Source of the DNA: Novosphingobium sp. HII-3
GTDB lineage: Bacteria; Pseudomonadota; Alphaproteobacteria; Sphingomonadales; Sphingomonadaceae
Reading direction: 5' to 3'
Length of the DNA stretch: 64,000 bases
Assembly (NCBI RefSeq): GCF_002916655.1
Contig: NZ_PPSM01000025.1
Location: 302,348-366,347, forward strand
The first letter of the stretch is position 1; every line of letters begins with the position of its first letter. Of the stretch, positions 8,059 through 17,221 are shown one piece after another. The translations under genes were made by a program, and so were the position numbers. The notes under the pieces were generated by a model. That model worked only from the letters and a program-made list of their open reading frames with translations, had not been told where the DNA came from and did no database searches.

Positions 8059-10631
8059 CGCACCATGTCCGCAAGCGCCGCGAACGCGCTGTCCCGCCGC
8101 ACCTGGGCTGCAGGCTCTGCATCCGTGTGCCGGCGAGAGGGACGCCAGCGCCAGCGGACGGGAGCCGGTGGGCCGTGCTGGCCCTCGGCAAGCGCACGCG
8201 GCACGATAGCCTGGAAGCCAGCCAGCTTGAGCAGGCGCGCATAACTCGCGGTGGTCAAACCCATGGATACGGCGCGCGCAGGATCGAGTGCGAAGGTGCC
8301 GCGCTTCTCGCCAGCGCGCTTCTCGCCGGCGTGCTTCTCGCCGCCGCGTGCATCGTGCGCCTCGCGCAGCAGCTTCTCGGCCATGTCGAGACGCAGGAAC
8401 TGTTTGCCGAGGTTGCGGTAGCCGGCGGGCGGGCGACGGCTGCCGGCGGGCAGGGCGGGGGGCATCGCGGGGTCGGGCGCTGCACCGTCCTGCTTTCCGG
8501 CCACGCGCGCCAGCTGGCGCCAGAGCGTGATGGTCTGCGGCCGCAGCATTGCCGGGACGAAGAGATCGAGCGCACCGACCTTCACGCCCAGGCGGGAAAG
8601 CATAGTGCGCCGCTGCTTGTCGAGGCGATCGACGCCGGACCCTTCGCGGGCGGCGATCCCGCCACGTTCCACCAGAGCGATGAGCAAGGCGCGCAAGTCC
8701 GGACCGGCCTCGGTCGAGCGGCTTGCCTCGTCCAGCTTGGTGAGCGGCGCCAGGGGAGCAAGCGCCGTCTCCAGCCAGCGCTCGAGCGCGGCGACCAGCG
8801 CCTTGCGCGACGGCCCGGGTACGGCATCCAGCGCGCGGTCGGGAACGAGGATCGGCGTCAGCAGCGAGCGGCCGGGAGCCAGGGTTGCCAGCTTCTGGCC
8901 GTCCCAGACGAGCGCGCCGTTCTCCAGTGTGATGTCGGCACAGCCTTCGTGCACCGCATCCACCAGCGTGTCCGCCCGCTTGCCCAGCAGAGTCGCGAGG
9001 TGCTTTTCCGCCGCTGCCAGAAGCAGCTTGCGGTCCGACAGCCGCGCACCGGGATCGACCTGGAAGGTGAAGCCACGCAGGGAGCCGATGTGCTCGCCTT
9101 CGACCAGCACCTCCTCGTCTTCGAGCCGTACCGAAAGGAGGCCGGTGTCCGGGCCAAGTTTCTTCATCAGAACAGCTGTCCTGCGGTTGATGAATCGTTC
9201 CGTCAATTTGCCGTGAAGTGCGTCTGAAAGTCGAGCCTCCACGGCGCGGGCGCGGGCGGCCATCTCATCGCGGGCGAGCACCCAGTCGGGGCGCTGTGCG
9301 ATATAGGCCCAGGACCGGATCGCGGCGATGCGACCCTGCAGCGTGTCGATATCGCCGCCGGTACGATCAAGTTGCGCGATCTGCGCCGCCACGAAATCCG
9401 CCCCAAGTTCTCCAGCGCGAAGATCCTGCCAAAGCCTCGCGACGAAGCGCGAATGCGTCTCCACGCCCTGCTGGCGGAAGTCCGGCAAGCGGCAGACGTC
9501 CCAGAAGCGGCGCACCTGACCGATGCCACGCACGGTGTCGGCCACCGCGCCTTCATCCGCCAGGCGCTTTAGCACGGCAAGGTCGATGGCTTCGGGGGCG
9601 GAGGCAAGCTCGGGGCGGGAAGGGGGCGCCTCGAGATCGGCGATGAGCGTGGCAAGGGTGTCGAACCGCGGTTCCGGGTCGCGCCAGAACAGCTTGGTGA
9701 GAGGCGCGAAGCGATGTTCCTCGATCGCGTAGATCTCATCGGGTTCGAAATCGGAGTCGTGCCCGCCGGTGCCCGTGAGCGTGCCGAACGTACCGTCCTT
9801 CTGGTGACGACCGGCGCGTCCGGCGATCTGCGCCATCTCGGGTGGTGTCAGGCGGCGATGGCGGCGCCCGTCGTACTTGGACAGCCCGGCGAAGGCCACA
9901 TGCTCGACATCGAGATTGAGGCCCATGCCGATGGCGTCCGTGGCGACGAGGTAATCCACTTCGCCCGATTGGTAGAGCGCCACCTGCGCGTTGCGGGTCT
10001 GGGGCGAGAGTGCGCCCATCACCACCGCCGCACCCCCTCGGAAGCGGCGCAGCATTTCGGCGATGGCGTAGACCTGCTCGGCCGAGAACGCCACGATGGC
10101 GCTGCGCGGCGGGACGCGGCTGAGCTTCTTCGCGCCTGCATGGGAGAGGGTGGAGAAGCGCGGACGGGTAACGATTTCCGCCTGCGGCACCAACGCCCGT
10201 ACCAGCGGCTCCACAGTCGACGAGCCGAGGATCATCGTCTCCTCGCGTCCCCGGGCGTGCAGCAGGCGATCGGTAAAGACATGGCCGCGTTCGCGATCGG
10301 CCGCCAGCTGCGCCTCGTCGATGGCGACGAAGGCCATGGACCGCTCCGCCACGGGCATGGCTTCGACGGTACAGAGCCGATAGCGGGCTTCCTTCGGCTC
10401 GATCCGCTCTTCGCCGGTAATCAGCGCGACGCTTCTCTCGCCCTTGATCTTCACGACGCGATCGTAGACCTCGCGCGCCAGAAGGCGCAGCGGGAAGCCG
10501 ATCATGCCGCTGGAGTGTGCGCAGAGACGCTCGATGGCGAGGTGAGTCTTGCCCGTGTTGGTCGGCCCGAGAACCGCCTTCACCCCGCCAGGAGCATCCT
10601 TCAAAGCCGAACCGTTCCGGTGCTGAACCAT
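8055..10631 (-). CDS. Suv3-like DExH-box helicase
   Basis: The protein has 858 residues from ATG 10631. Walker A is LGPTNTGKTH (residues 21-30) and Walker B is DEAQ (105-108). The second RecA domain carries ATDAIGMGLNLDVEHV and the motif VI QIAGRAGR. This domain order, without a preceding Q motif, matches the bacterial relatives of mitochondrial Suv3, an RNA helicase acting with exoribonucleases. A lysine-rich, repetitive HAGEKRAGEKRG segment near the C terminus (encoded around 8320-8350) is probably flexible. An in-frame GTG at 10691 could extend it by 20 residues; neither start has a clear ribosome site. Its stop overlaps the S4 gene. Confidence 0.88.
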   Translation of the reverse strand: MVQHRNGSALKDAPGGVKAVLGPTNTGKTHLAIERLCAHSSGMIGFPLRLLAREVYDRVVKIKGERSVALITGEERIEPKEARYRLCTVEAMPVAERSMAFVAIDEAQLAADRERGHVFTDRLLHARGREETMILGSSTVEPLVRALVPQAEIVTRPRFSTLSHAGAKKLSRVPPRSAIVAFSAEQVYAIAEMLRRFRGGAAVVMGALSPQTRNAQVALYQSGEVDYLVATDAIGMGLNLDVEHVAFAGLSKYDGRRHRRLTPPEMAQIAGRAGRHQKDGTFGTLTGTGGHDSDFEPDEIYAIEEHRFAPLTKLFWRDPEPRFDTLATLIADLEAPPSRPELASAPEAIDLAVLKRLADEGAVADTVRGIGQVRRFWDVCRLPDFRQQGVETHSRFVARLWQDLRAGELGADFVAAQIAQLDRTGGDIDTLQGRIAAIRSWAYIAQRPDWVLARDEMAARARAVEARLSDALHGKLTERFINRRTAVLMKKLGPDTGLLSVRLEDEEVLVEGEHIGSLRGFTFQVDPGARLSDRKLLLAAAEKHLATLLGKRADTLVDAVHEGCADITLENGALVWDGQKLATLAPGRSLLTPILVPDRALDAVPGPSRKALVAALERWLETALAPLAPLTKLDEASRSTEAGPDLRALLIALVERGGIAAREGSGVDRLDKQRRTMLSRLGVKVGALDLFVPAMLRPQTITLWRQLARVAGKQDGAAPDPAMPPALPAGSRRPPAGYRNLGKQFLRLDMAEKLLREAHDARGGEKHAGEKRAGEKRGTFALDPARAVSMGLTTASYARLLKLAGFQAIVPRALAEGQHGPPAPVRWRWRPSRRHTDAEPAAQVRRDSAFAALADMVR

Positions 10632-10800
10632 TATGACGATAGATGTGGCACTGCGACCGGCCGCTCGCAAGGGACGCAACGTCCGAAACACGCACGCAAA
10701 TCCACAGTCTTAGGATGTTCGTAACCTTGTCCGGGCAGGGAAAGTCAGCGAGGTCCACCACGCGGGCCGAAAAAGGGTTGCTACGAGGGAACCGCGCATC

Positions 10801-12417
10801 TTGTTCAAAGCCGTCAAGCGCGCTCACACCGAACGGGCGGAAATTGACCACGAAAGTGGGCCGTCAGGGGCTGCGGGGGTACGCGCAGCGGCATGCGACG
10901 AGCCCGTCATCCTTGCCTTTCCGTCGAGCGCGAGCGTTCAGGAAGAACCGGTCCGGGGCGCCAGCCTGCGGGCAGCCATCGAGTCCTGGTGTGCCAGGGT
11001 CGATCTGGCGCCGGACCTTGCCAGCGACATCGGGAGCCGCACCTGGTTGCGCGGCCTTGCGACCTTGCTGGGGCTGGGAACAGCCGCGATTGCGCTGTGC
11101 CCCGGGTTCACCAGCGTCCAAACGGCAGCGGCGATGCCACTTGGCCAGCAAGAGCGCGAGGAGTTTCGCAGCCAGTCCATCGCACCGCTGGCGCTGGGCG
11201 CCGACAGTGGCCGCCACATGGGCGCTACTCCGCGCGTCAGTCCGTTGGCGGATGCGCCCGAGCGCCCGCGGGTGCAGTTGGTGTCCACGCTGGGGCAAGG
11301 GGACAGTCTCGGCCGGCTGCTGGAACGGGCCGGCGTCGGGGCGGGTGATGCAGCTCGCGTGGCGCAGCTGATCGCGCATGTTCTTCCCAACGGGGACATC
11401 GCGTCCGGCACGCAATTCGACATCACGCTGGGCCGCCGCCCGGCCGAAGGCGAGGCGCGGCTTCTCGAGAGCCTGGATTTCCGCGCCCGCTTCGACCTCG
11501 ACCTGTCGATCGAGCGCAAGGGTAGCGGCCTGGCCGTGGTGCAGCACCCGATCCGGGTAGACGACACGCCGCTGCGGATCCGGGGCACCGTGGGCTCCAG
11601 TCTCTACCGCTCCGCCCGCAACGCCGGTGCACCGGTGGGCGCCATCCAGTCCTACCTCCAGGCCGTCGACAAGTACTTGAGCCTCGATGGCGACCTGCGG
11701 TCCGGGGACGGCTTTGACATGATCGTGAGTTACCGCCGGTCCGCGAAGGGCGAGCGGCAGGTGGGCGACCTGCTTTACGCCGGGGTGGAACGGGGCGGGA
11801 AGCCCAGGCTGCAACTGGTGCGGTGGGGCAAGGATAGGGCGATGTTTGCCGCGAGCGCGGTGGGACAGCCTCGCAGCGTGCCGATTGGCCAGCCCGTCGC
11901 CGGGCGTATCACATCAAACTACGGCGCGCGGCGCCACCCGATCCTGCGCTATATGCGCATGCACGCCGGAATCGATTTCGGCGCGCGTCACGGCTCTCCA
12001 ATCTATGCCGTCGCGGATGGCACCGTCACGTATGCCGGGCGTCATGGCGGCCACGGCAATTACGTCCGGCTCCAGCACGGGGGCGGATTGGGTACGGGCT
12101 ACGCGCATATGAGCCGCATAGCCGTACGCAACGGCGGGCAGGTGCGGGCCGGGCAGGTCATCGGCTACGTGGGATCCACGGGCCTCTCCACCGGGCCGCA
12201 TCTCCATTTCGAGGCGTACCGCAACGGCCGGACGATCAATCCGGCGGGTATCGCCGTGGTCCAGCGTCCGCAGATCGACGGGCGTGAGCGCGACGCCTTC
12301 AAGGCCCGCCTGAACGCTCTTCTGGCGGTCGAACCCGGGGCGGCACTCGGCTCGCTGGCGCCCGAGGGTAGCGGCAGCGCGCAGGCGCAGCGCGAGATCG
12401 ACAAGCTTGCGCCGTAG
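10801..12417 (+). CDS. M23 (LytM) peptidoglycan endopeptidase, membrane-anchored
   Basis: The protein has 538 residues if the TTG at 10801 is used, which is preceded by GAGGG at about 10 bases. A single membrane helix lies at about 80-98 (GLATLLGLGTAAIALCPGF), followed by a LysM/OapA-like middle region and a C-terminal M23 domain. The zinc-binding and catalytic residues are all present: His388 and Asp392 (HAGID) and His467/His469 (GPHLHFE). Such enzymes cut peptide cross-links in peptidoglycan during growth or division. It stands between the helicase operon (divergent) and hemB. The start is uncertain because no ATG occurs before residue 110. Confidence 0.87.
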   Translation: MFKAVKRAHTERAEIDHESGPSGAAGVRAAACDEPVILAFPSSASVQEEPVRGASLRAAIESWCARVDLAPDLASDIGSRTWLRGLATLLGLGTAAIALCPGFTSVQTAAAMPLGQQEREEFRSQSIAPLALGADSGRHMGATPRVSPLADAPERPRVQLVSTLGQGDSLGRLLERAGVGAGDAARVAQLIAHVLPNGDIASGTQFDITLGRRPAEGEARLLESLDFRARFDLDLSIERKGSGLAVVQHPIRVDDTPLRIRGTVGSSLYRSARNAGAPVGAIQSYLQAVDKYLSLDGDLRSGDGFDMIVSYRRSAKGERQVGDLLYAGVERGGKPRLQLVRWGKDRAMFAASAVGQPRSVPIGQPVAGRITSNYGARRHPILRYMRMHAGIDFGARHGSPIYAVADGTVTYAGRHGGHGNYVRLQHGGGLGTGYAHMSRIAVRNGGQVRAGQVIGYVGSTGLSTGPHLHFEAYRNGRTINPAGIAVVQRPQIDGRERDAFKARLNALLAVEPGAALGSLAPEGSGSAQAQREIDKLAP

Positions 12418-12504
12418 GGGCAGGCGCGTGGAACGCAAGCCACGCGTCGGCCTTGGCAAGCGCGTGCGATTGAACGCAGCGCCGTTTTCCGGCAAGCACC
12501 GCGC

Positions 12505-13500
12505 ATGACCGGCACTTATCCCCACACCCGCCTCCGCCGCACCCGTGCAACCGCGTGGAGCCGTGCGCTTCACCGCGAGACCGTGCTTACCCCCGCGGAC
12601 CTCATCTGGCCGCTGTTCATCACCGAGGGCGTCGGTGTGGAGCAGCCGGTGGAGGCTCTGCCGGGTGTATCGCGCTGGTCCGTGGACCTTATCGTTGAGC
12701 GCGCGCGCGAGGCCGTTGACCTTGGCATCCCGGTGCTGGCCCTGTTTCCCCATACCCAGCCGGAGCGCCGGAGCGAGGACGGGCGCGAAGCGCTCAATCC
12801 CGACAACCTCATGTGCCGCGCGATACGCGCGGTGCGCGATGCGCTGGGCGACCGTATCGGGCTGCTCACCGACGTCGCGCTCGACCCTTATACCAGCCAC
12901 GGCCAGGATGGGCTGATCGATGAGGCCGGCTATGTCCTGAACGACAAGACGGTGGCGGCACTGGTCGGGCAGGCAGTCAACCAGGCGAACGCGGGCGCTG
13001 ACATCATCGCCCCTTCGGACATGATGGATGGCCGCATCGGCGCCATCCGCGATGCGCTGGAAGAAGGCGGGCACATCAACGTCCAGATCATGAGCTACGC
13101 GGCGAAGTATGCCTCGGCCTTCTACGGACCGTTCCGGGACGCCGTCGGCTCACGCGGGTTGCTGAAGGGCGACAAGAAGACTTACCAGATGGACCCGGCC
13201 AATGCGGAGGAAGCGGTGCGCGAGGTCGAGATGGACCTGGCCGAAGGCGCTGACAGCGTCATGGTCAAGCCCGGGCTGCCTTATCTCGACATCGTCCGCC
13301 GGGTGAAGGAAACCTTCGAGATTCCCGTTTTCGCCTACCAGGTCTCGGGTGAGTACGCGATGATCGAGCACGCGGTCGCGGCAGGCGCGGCGGATCGGGA
13401 CGCGATGGTGCTGGAGACACTGCTTGCCTTCAAGAGGGCAGGGTGCTCCGGCGTGCTGACTTACCACGCCGCGCACGCCGCACGCCTGCTGCGCGGGTAA
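12505..13500 (+). CDS. hemB: Delta-aminolevulinic acid dehydratase (porphobilinogen synthase)
   Basis: The 331-residue enzyme condenses two 5-aminolevulinate molecules into porphobilinogen, the second committed step of heme synthesis. Characteristic segments are LIWPLFITEG near residue 32, APSDMMDGRIGAIR, the lysine-bearing SYAAKYASAFYGPFRDAVGS and the Schiff-base lysine motif MVKPGLPYLDIVR. Length and the full motif series fit the family. The gene is alone on its transcript as far as the sequence shows, 132 bases before the next gene, with no strong terminator visible. Confidence 0.97.
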   Translation: MTGTYPHTRLRRTRATAWSRALHRETVLTPADLIWPLFITEGVGVEQPVEALPGVSRWSVDLIVERAREAVDLGIPVLALFPHTQPERRSEDGREALNPDNLMCRAIRAVRDALGDRIGLLTDVALDPYTSHGQDGLIDEAGYVLNDKTVAALVGQAVNQANAGADIIAPSDMMDGRIGAIRDALEEGGHINVQIMSYAAKYASAFYGPFRDAVGSRGLLKGDKKTYQMDPANAEEAVREVEMDLAEGADSVMVKPGLPYLDIVRRVKETFEIPVFAYQVSGEYAMIEHAVAAGAADRDAMVLETLLAFKRAGCSGVLTYHAAHAARLLRG

Positions 13501-13632
13501 GTTCCGCCGATCGGCGCGCCGCCTCATGCCCTTTCGGCAGCGCGCAAGAGGTGTTTTCGGCGCAATGACCTGTTCTTGAGCAGCCCCGGCAGGTACGTCT
13601 CCTGTTCGTGAACAGACGGGGCGATATCCGGC

Positions 13633-15894
13633 ATGAGGCAAACGGCTGAAGAAACGACGGACGGGGTAACAGCCGGGAAGAGCGCAAGGCGGGGGCTCTT
13701 CGTGGCGACGATCCTAGTGGGAAGCTTCCTGCTGTTTCTGGTTCAGCCCATGGTCGCGCGCATGGCGCTGCCGCGGCTGGGCGGCGCTCCGAACGTGTGG
13801 AACAGCGCCATGCTGGTCTATCAGGCGCTTCTGCTCGGCGGCTATGCCTATGCGCACTGGCTGGGGCGGTTCACCTTGCGCCGCCAGGCCGCGATTCATC
13901 TGGCCCTGCTTCTTCTTGCAGCCCTGACCTTGCCCGTGGCTCTGGTGGACCTGCCTCCGATCACAGGTCTGCCGGAGGCGGCGTGGGTGCCGCTTCTGCT
14001 CGGGGCGAGCATCGGGCCGGTGTTCTTCGCCGTTTCGGCACAGGCGCCACTCATGCAGAGGTGGTTCGCGGCGGACCCGGCGGCCGGGGCACCATGGGCG
14101 CTCTACGCGGCGTCCAATCTGGGCAGCTTCACGGGACTTATCGCTTACCCCCTGCTGGCCGAGCCGCTGCTAAGCGTGCGGGCGCAGAGCCTTGCATGGT
14201 CAGCGGGCTTCGGCCTGCTGGTGCTGCTGGTCGGCCTCTCTGCCCTGAGCCGCTGGCACGCGCCCGCACAGACGGCGCGAAGCTTCACCCAAGCGCGAGG
14301 TTCAGGCGGCGCTCCGATCGACAGGCGGACCGTCGCGTTGTGGCTCGTGCTTTCCGCCGTTCCTTCCGGCTTGATGCTGTCGACCACCACGCACCTGACG
14401 ACCGACATCTTCGCCATGCCCCTCCTGTGGGTCATTCCCCTCGGCCTCTACCTTCTGAGCTTCGTGGTGGCTTTCGCGGACGGCCGCACCAACGCGCGCT
14501 CCGTCACCCGCATCGCTCCGCTCTTCGTGCTTTTCGCGGGAAGCTACGCCATGCTGTCCAATGGCTCGGGCACATTGTGGATCGTAGGCGGAACGTGCCT
14601 CCTGCTGTTCTGCGTAGCGACGGCTTTGCATTCGCGTCTTTACGACCTGCGGCCGAGCCCCGAGCATCTGACGCGGTTCTATCTCACCACGTCGGCGGGC
14701 GGCGCGCTGGGCGGCCTCTTCACCGCGCTGATCGCGCCGCTGGCGTTCGACTGGGCCTGGGAGCACCCCTTGCTTATCCTTGCGGCGGCACTTCTGATGC
14801 CGCTGAAGCCGCTGCTGAGATGGCGGGACTCGGACGGCGTCGAGCCGGGAATGGCGCGCATCGCTCTGGGCCTGCTGATGGTGGCCGCACTCTTCCTCGG
14901 TTGGGAACTGCTTCAGAGCCGTGCAGAGGGCGACAACGATCTTCTCGTGCTTCTCCTCACCATCTTTCTCGTGGGCGTCGGTGTGATGGTCATGGCCTGG
15001 CGCTGGGCCTTCGTGGTGGTGCTGCTTGTCGCGATGGTTGCGCAGGGCGGCTGGTGGACCATGCGCGCGACCTTGGATGGCGACCGGACGCGAAGCTACT
15101 TCGGGATCTACACCTTGCGCGATGATGCGGAGCGAAAGGTTCGCACGCTCGCCCACGGCACGACGCTGCACGGGATGCAGGCGCTGGATGCAGCGCGGGC
15201 GAGGCAGTCGCTTACCTACTACGGCCCCACTTCCGGGGTAGGGCTAGCGCTGGCCGCCACGCCGCACATCATCGGACCGGGCGCGCGCATCGGGGTCGTC
15301 GGGCTCGGCACCGGCTCGCTCGCCTGTCAGGCGCGACCGGGACAGCAATGGACCTTCTTCGAAATCGATCCGGTCGTGCTGCGCTTCTCGACCGAGGGCC
15401 GTTTCACCTTCCTGCGCGACTGTACGCCCGATGCCCACGTCGTCCTCGGCGATGCCCGCCTCGAGCTGACGAAATTTCCGCCGCGCACGCTGGACGTGCT
15501 GGTCATCGACGCCTTCTCGTCGGACGCCATTCCCATGCATCTTCTCACATCCGAGGCTCTGCAGGTCTACCGCAGAGTGCTGGCGCCCGGGGGGCTTCTG
15601 CTGCTGCATATCTCGAACCGCTACATCGAGCTTGCGCCCGTGGTCGGTGCGAATGCCGAGGCGAACGGGCTCCGTGCGCTTTCCCGGGAGGACCGGCCGA
15701 GCGACGAGAGCCGCTACGCGCCTTCGCGCTGGATCGCGCTTTCAGCCAAGGCCTCTGTGCTGGACGGGCTTGCGCGGGCCCGCTCCGATGCGCCATGGAC
15801 GGTGCTGGAAGAGCGGGCGTCGCACCCCTGGACGGACGATCACGCGTCCATCCTCCCGTACGTACGCTGGAGCAGGATGACAGGGAACCCATGA
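13633..15894 (+). CDS. Membrane protein fused to a spermidine synthase-like domain
   Basis: The 753-residue protein has about ten or more hydrophobic helices in its first 480 residues (starting GLFVATILVGSFLLFLVQPMVARM), followed by a Rossmann methyltransferase-like domain of the spermidine synthase superfamily (IGVVGLGTGSLACQARPG, FFEIDPVVLRF, VLVIDAFSSDAIPMHLLTSEAL). Annotation pipelines call such proteins fused MFS/spermidine synthase. Whether it makes polyamines is unproven; no S-adenosylmethionine decarboxylase gene is nearby. Its stop overlaps the start of the carbonic anhydrase gene (ATGA), so the two are translationally coupled. Confidence 0.85.
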   Translation: MRQTAEETTDGVTAGKSARRGLFVATILVGSFLLFLVQPMVARMALPRLGGAPNVWNSAMLVYQALLLGGYAYAHWLGRFTLRRQAAIHLALLLLAALTLPVALVDLPPITGLPEAAWVPLLLGASIGPVFFAVSAQAPLMQRWFAADPAAGAPWALYAASNLGSFTGLIAYPLLAEPLLSVRAQSLAWSAGFGLLVLLVGLSALSRWHAPAQTARSFTQARGSGGAPIDRRTVALWLVLSAVPSGLMLSTTTHLTTDIFAMPLLWVIPLGLYLLSFVVAFADGRTNARSVTRIAPLFVLFAGSYAMLSNGSGTLWIVGGTCLLLFCVATALHSRLYDLRPSPEHLTRFYLTTSAGGALGGLFTALIAPLAFDWAWEHPLLILAAALLMPLKPLLRWRDSDGVEPGMARIALGLLMVAALFLGWELLQSRAEGDNDLLVLLLTIFLVGVGVMVMAWRWAFVVVLLVAMVAQGGWWTMRATLDGDRTRSYFGIYTLRDDAERKVRTLAHGTTLHGMQALDAARARQSLTYYGPTSGVGLALAATPHIIGPGARIGVVGLGTGSLACQARPGQQWTFFEIDPVVLRFSTEGRFTFLRDCTPDAHVVLGDARLELTKFPPRTLDVLVIDAFSSDAIPMHLLTSEALQVYRRVLAPGGLLLLHISNRYIELAPVVGANAEANGLRALSREDRPSDESRYAPSRWIALSAKASVLDGLARARSDAPWTVLEERASHPWTDDHASILPYVRWSRMTGNP

Positions 15895-16466
15895 CCGTCG
15901 AAACCGCCGCAGACAGGCACGACATCACCATCGCCAGCATCCACGGCAAGGCGCCCCGCATCCATTCGAGCGCCTTCATCGCCCCGGGCTGCCGCATCAT
16001 CGGCGATGTGGAGATCGGGCCGGACGCCAGCGTCTGGTACAACTGCGTAATTCGGGCCGACGTTCACCGCATCGTCATCGGCGCGCGCACCAACATACAG
16101 GACGGGACCGTCGTTCATTGCGACAGCCCCAAAGCCTCACGGCCGGAGGGCTACCCCACGATCATCGGCGAGGACGTGCTGATCGGTCACATGGCGATGC
16201 TGCACGGCTGCACTCTGGAGGACCGCGCCTTCGTCGGGCTCGGTGCGATCGTGATGGACGGCAGTCACATCGAATCTGACGGGATGCTCGCTGCGGGGTC
16301 GCAACTTACCGGCAAGCGCATCGCCTCGCGGCAGCTTTGGATGGGCCGGCCCGCCAAATACGTGCGCGATCTGGATGACGCGGCGGTGGCAGCCAACCAG
16401 GCGGGCGTCCGGGGCTATGTCGTCAACGCCGGACTGCATGCCGAGGCGCTTGGGCTGAAGGGCTGA
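15891..16466 (+). CDS. Gamma-type carbonic anhydrase family protein
   Basis: The 191-residue protein is built of left-handed beta-helix hexapeptide repeats (IHSSAFIAPGCRIIGDVEIGPDASVWYNCVIRAD). Zinc-ligand histidines lie in TVVHCD and IGHMAMLHGC, the pattern of gamma carbonic anhydrases and the YrdA/PaaY group. It probably forms a trimer with metal at subunit interfaces. Activity is often low or uncertain in this group, so an acyltransferase-like alternative cannot be excluded. It is coupled upstream to the spermidine synthase-like gene and downstream to DUF167 (TGATG). Confidence 0.9.
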   Translation: MTVETAADRHDITIASIHGKAPRIHSSAFIAPGCRIIGDVEIGPDASVWYNCVIRADVHRIVIGARTNIQDGTVVHCDSPKASRPEGYPTIIGEDVLIGHMAMLHGCTLEDRAFVGLGAIVMDGSHIESDGMLAAGSQLTGKRIASRQLWMGRPAKYVRDLDDAAVAANQAGVRGYVVNAGLHAEALGLKG

Positions 16467-16744
16467 TGGCGCGCCCCTCTGCGGCGATACCACCGGCTGA
16501 GGCGGTCCGGCAGCTGATCGATGACGCCGGGCGCCTGGCGCTGCGGGTGACGCCCGGCGCAAGAATCGAAGGGCTGGAGATCGTCGAAGGCAGGTTGCAG
16601 GCGAAGGTCAGGGCCAGGCCGGAAGACGGCAAGGCGAACGCGGCGGTGCGGGATCTGCTGGCCATGGCTCTGGGGATTGCGCCTTCTCGTCTCGAACTGC
16701 TGCGCGGCGCAACTTCGCGCGACAAGCAGTTCCGCGTCACCTAA
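16466..16744 (+). CDS. DUF167 (YggU) family protein
   Basis: The 92-residue protein has the family signature LALRVTPGARIEGLEIVEG followed by LQAKVRARPEDGKANAAVRDLLA and a C-terminal LELLRGATSRDKQFRV. The function of this small alpha/beta family is unknown. The start overlaps the carbonic anhydrase stop. The stop overlaps by four bases with that of the convergent truncated hemoglobin gene. Confidence 0.92.
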   Translation: MARPSAAIPPAEAVRQLIDDAGRLALRVTPGARIEGLEIVEGRLQAKVRARPEDGKANAAVRDLLAMALGIAPSRLELLRGATSRDKQFRVT

Positions 16745-17163
16745 CGGCTCATTCCTCGCGCAAGAGTGGCGAGCGCCTCACCCATGGCGGCGGCCATCGC
16801 CGCCGGTTGGGGCGCCACATCGGCAATCGCGCGCTGCATCGCTTCGGCCCACTGGGCCGCCACTGCGGCGTTGATGACGAAGGGCTTGTGAAGACTGACC
16901 ATGCAACGTCCCGGATTGGAGTCGAACCAGTCGCGCGGACCGCCGGCCCATCCGGCGAGGAACTTCGGGAAAGAGCGGCGAATCGGATCGAGGTCAGGCG
17001 CATGCATCGCCCTCAGTTCGGCGTAGGCCGGATCCTGTTCCATCAGGTCATAGAAGCGGTTGCAGATTGCCTCGAAGACCGGCGTGCCGCCAAGACGGTG
17101 AAAGGGGGTGTCGGGCAAGTCGACGCTATCGGCGCTGTGATCGGCAGGCACGGCGGTCTCCAA
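16741..17163 (-). CDS. Group II truncated hemoglobin
   Basis: The protein has 140 residues from TTG 17163. It shows the 2-over-2 globin features of group II: FHRLGGTPVFEAICNRFYDLM, the GGPRDW turn, a proximal-histidine segment MVSLHKPF and a tryptophan in AVAAQWAEAM at the G8 position. Such globins bind O2 or NO and often act in NO or peroxide detoxification. The start is doubtful: the only strong ribosome site (AGGAGGG, 17182-17188) lies 18 bases before the TTG and 6 bases before an in-frame ATC at 17175, which would add LPL-type codons. It is downstream of the DNA ligase gene on the same strand. Confidence 0.88.
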   Translation of the reverse strand: METAVPADHSADSVDLPDTPFHRLGGTPVFEAICNRFYDLMEQDPAYAELRAMHAPDLDPIRRSFPKFLAGWAGGPRDWFDSNPGRCMVSLHKPFVINAAVAAQWAEAMQRAIADVAPQPAAMAAAMGEALATLARGMSR

Positions 17164-17197
17164 GGGCAGGTTGATGTTCTGCCCTCCTAGCCGCGGC

Positions 17198-17211
17198 GTT
17201 TCACGTGGAAC
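17198..17211. promoter_or_regulatory. parS-like ParB-binding palindrome (site 2)
   Basis: GTTTCACGTGGAAC matches the ParB-box core with one arm asymmetry (T/G at the fourth position). It occupies the short gap between the DNA ligase stop (17222) and the truncated hemoglobin start. Confidence 0.65.
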
Positions 17212-17221
17212 TTGATCCTCG

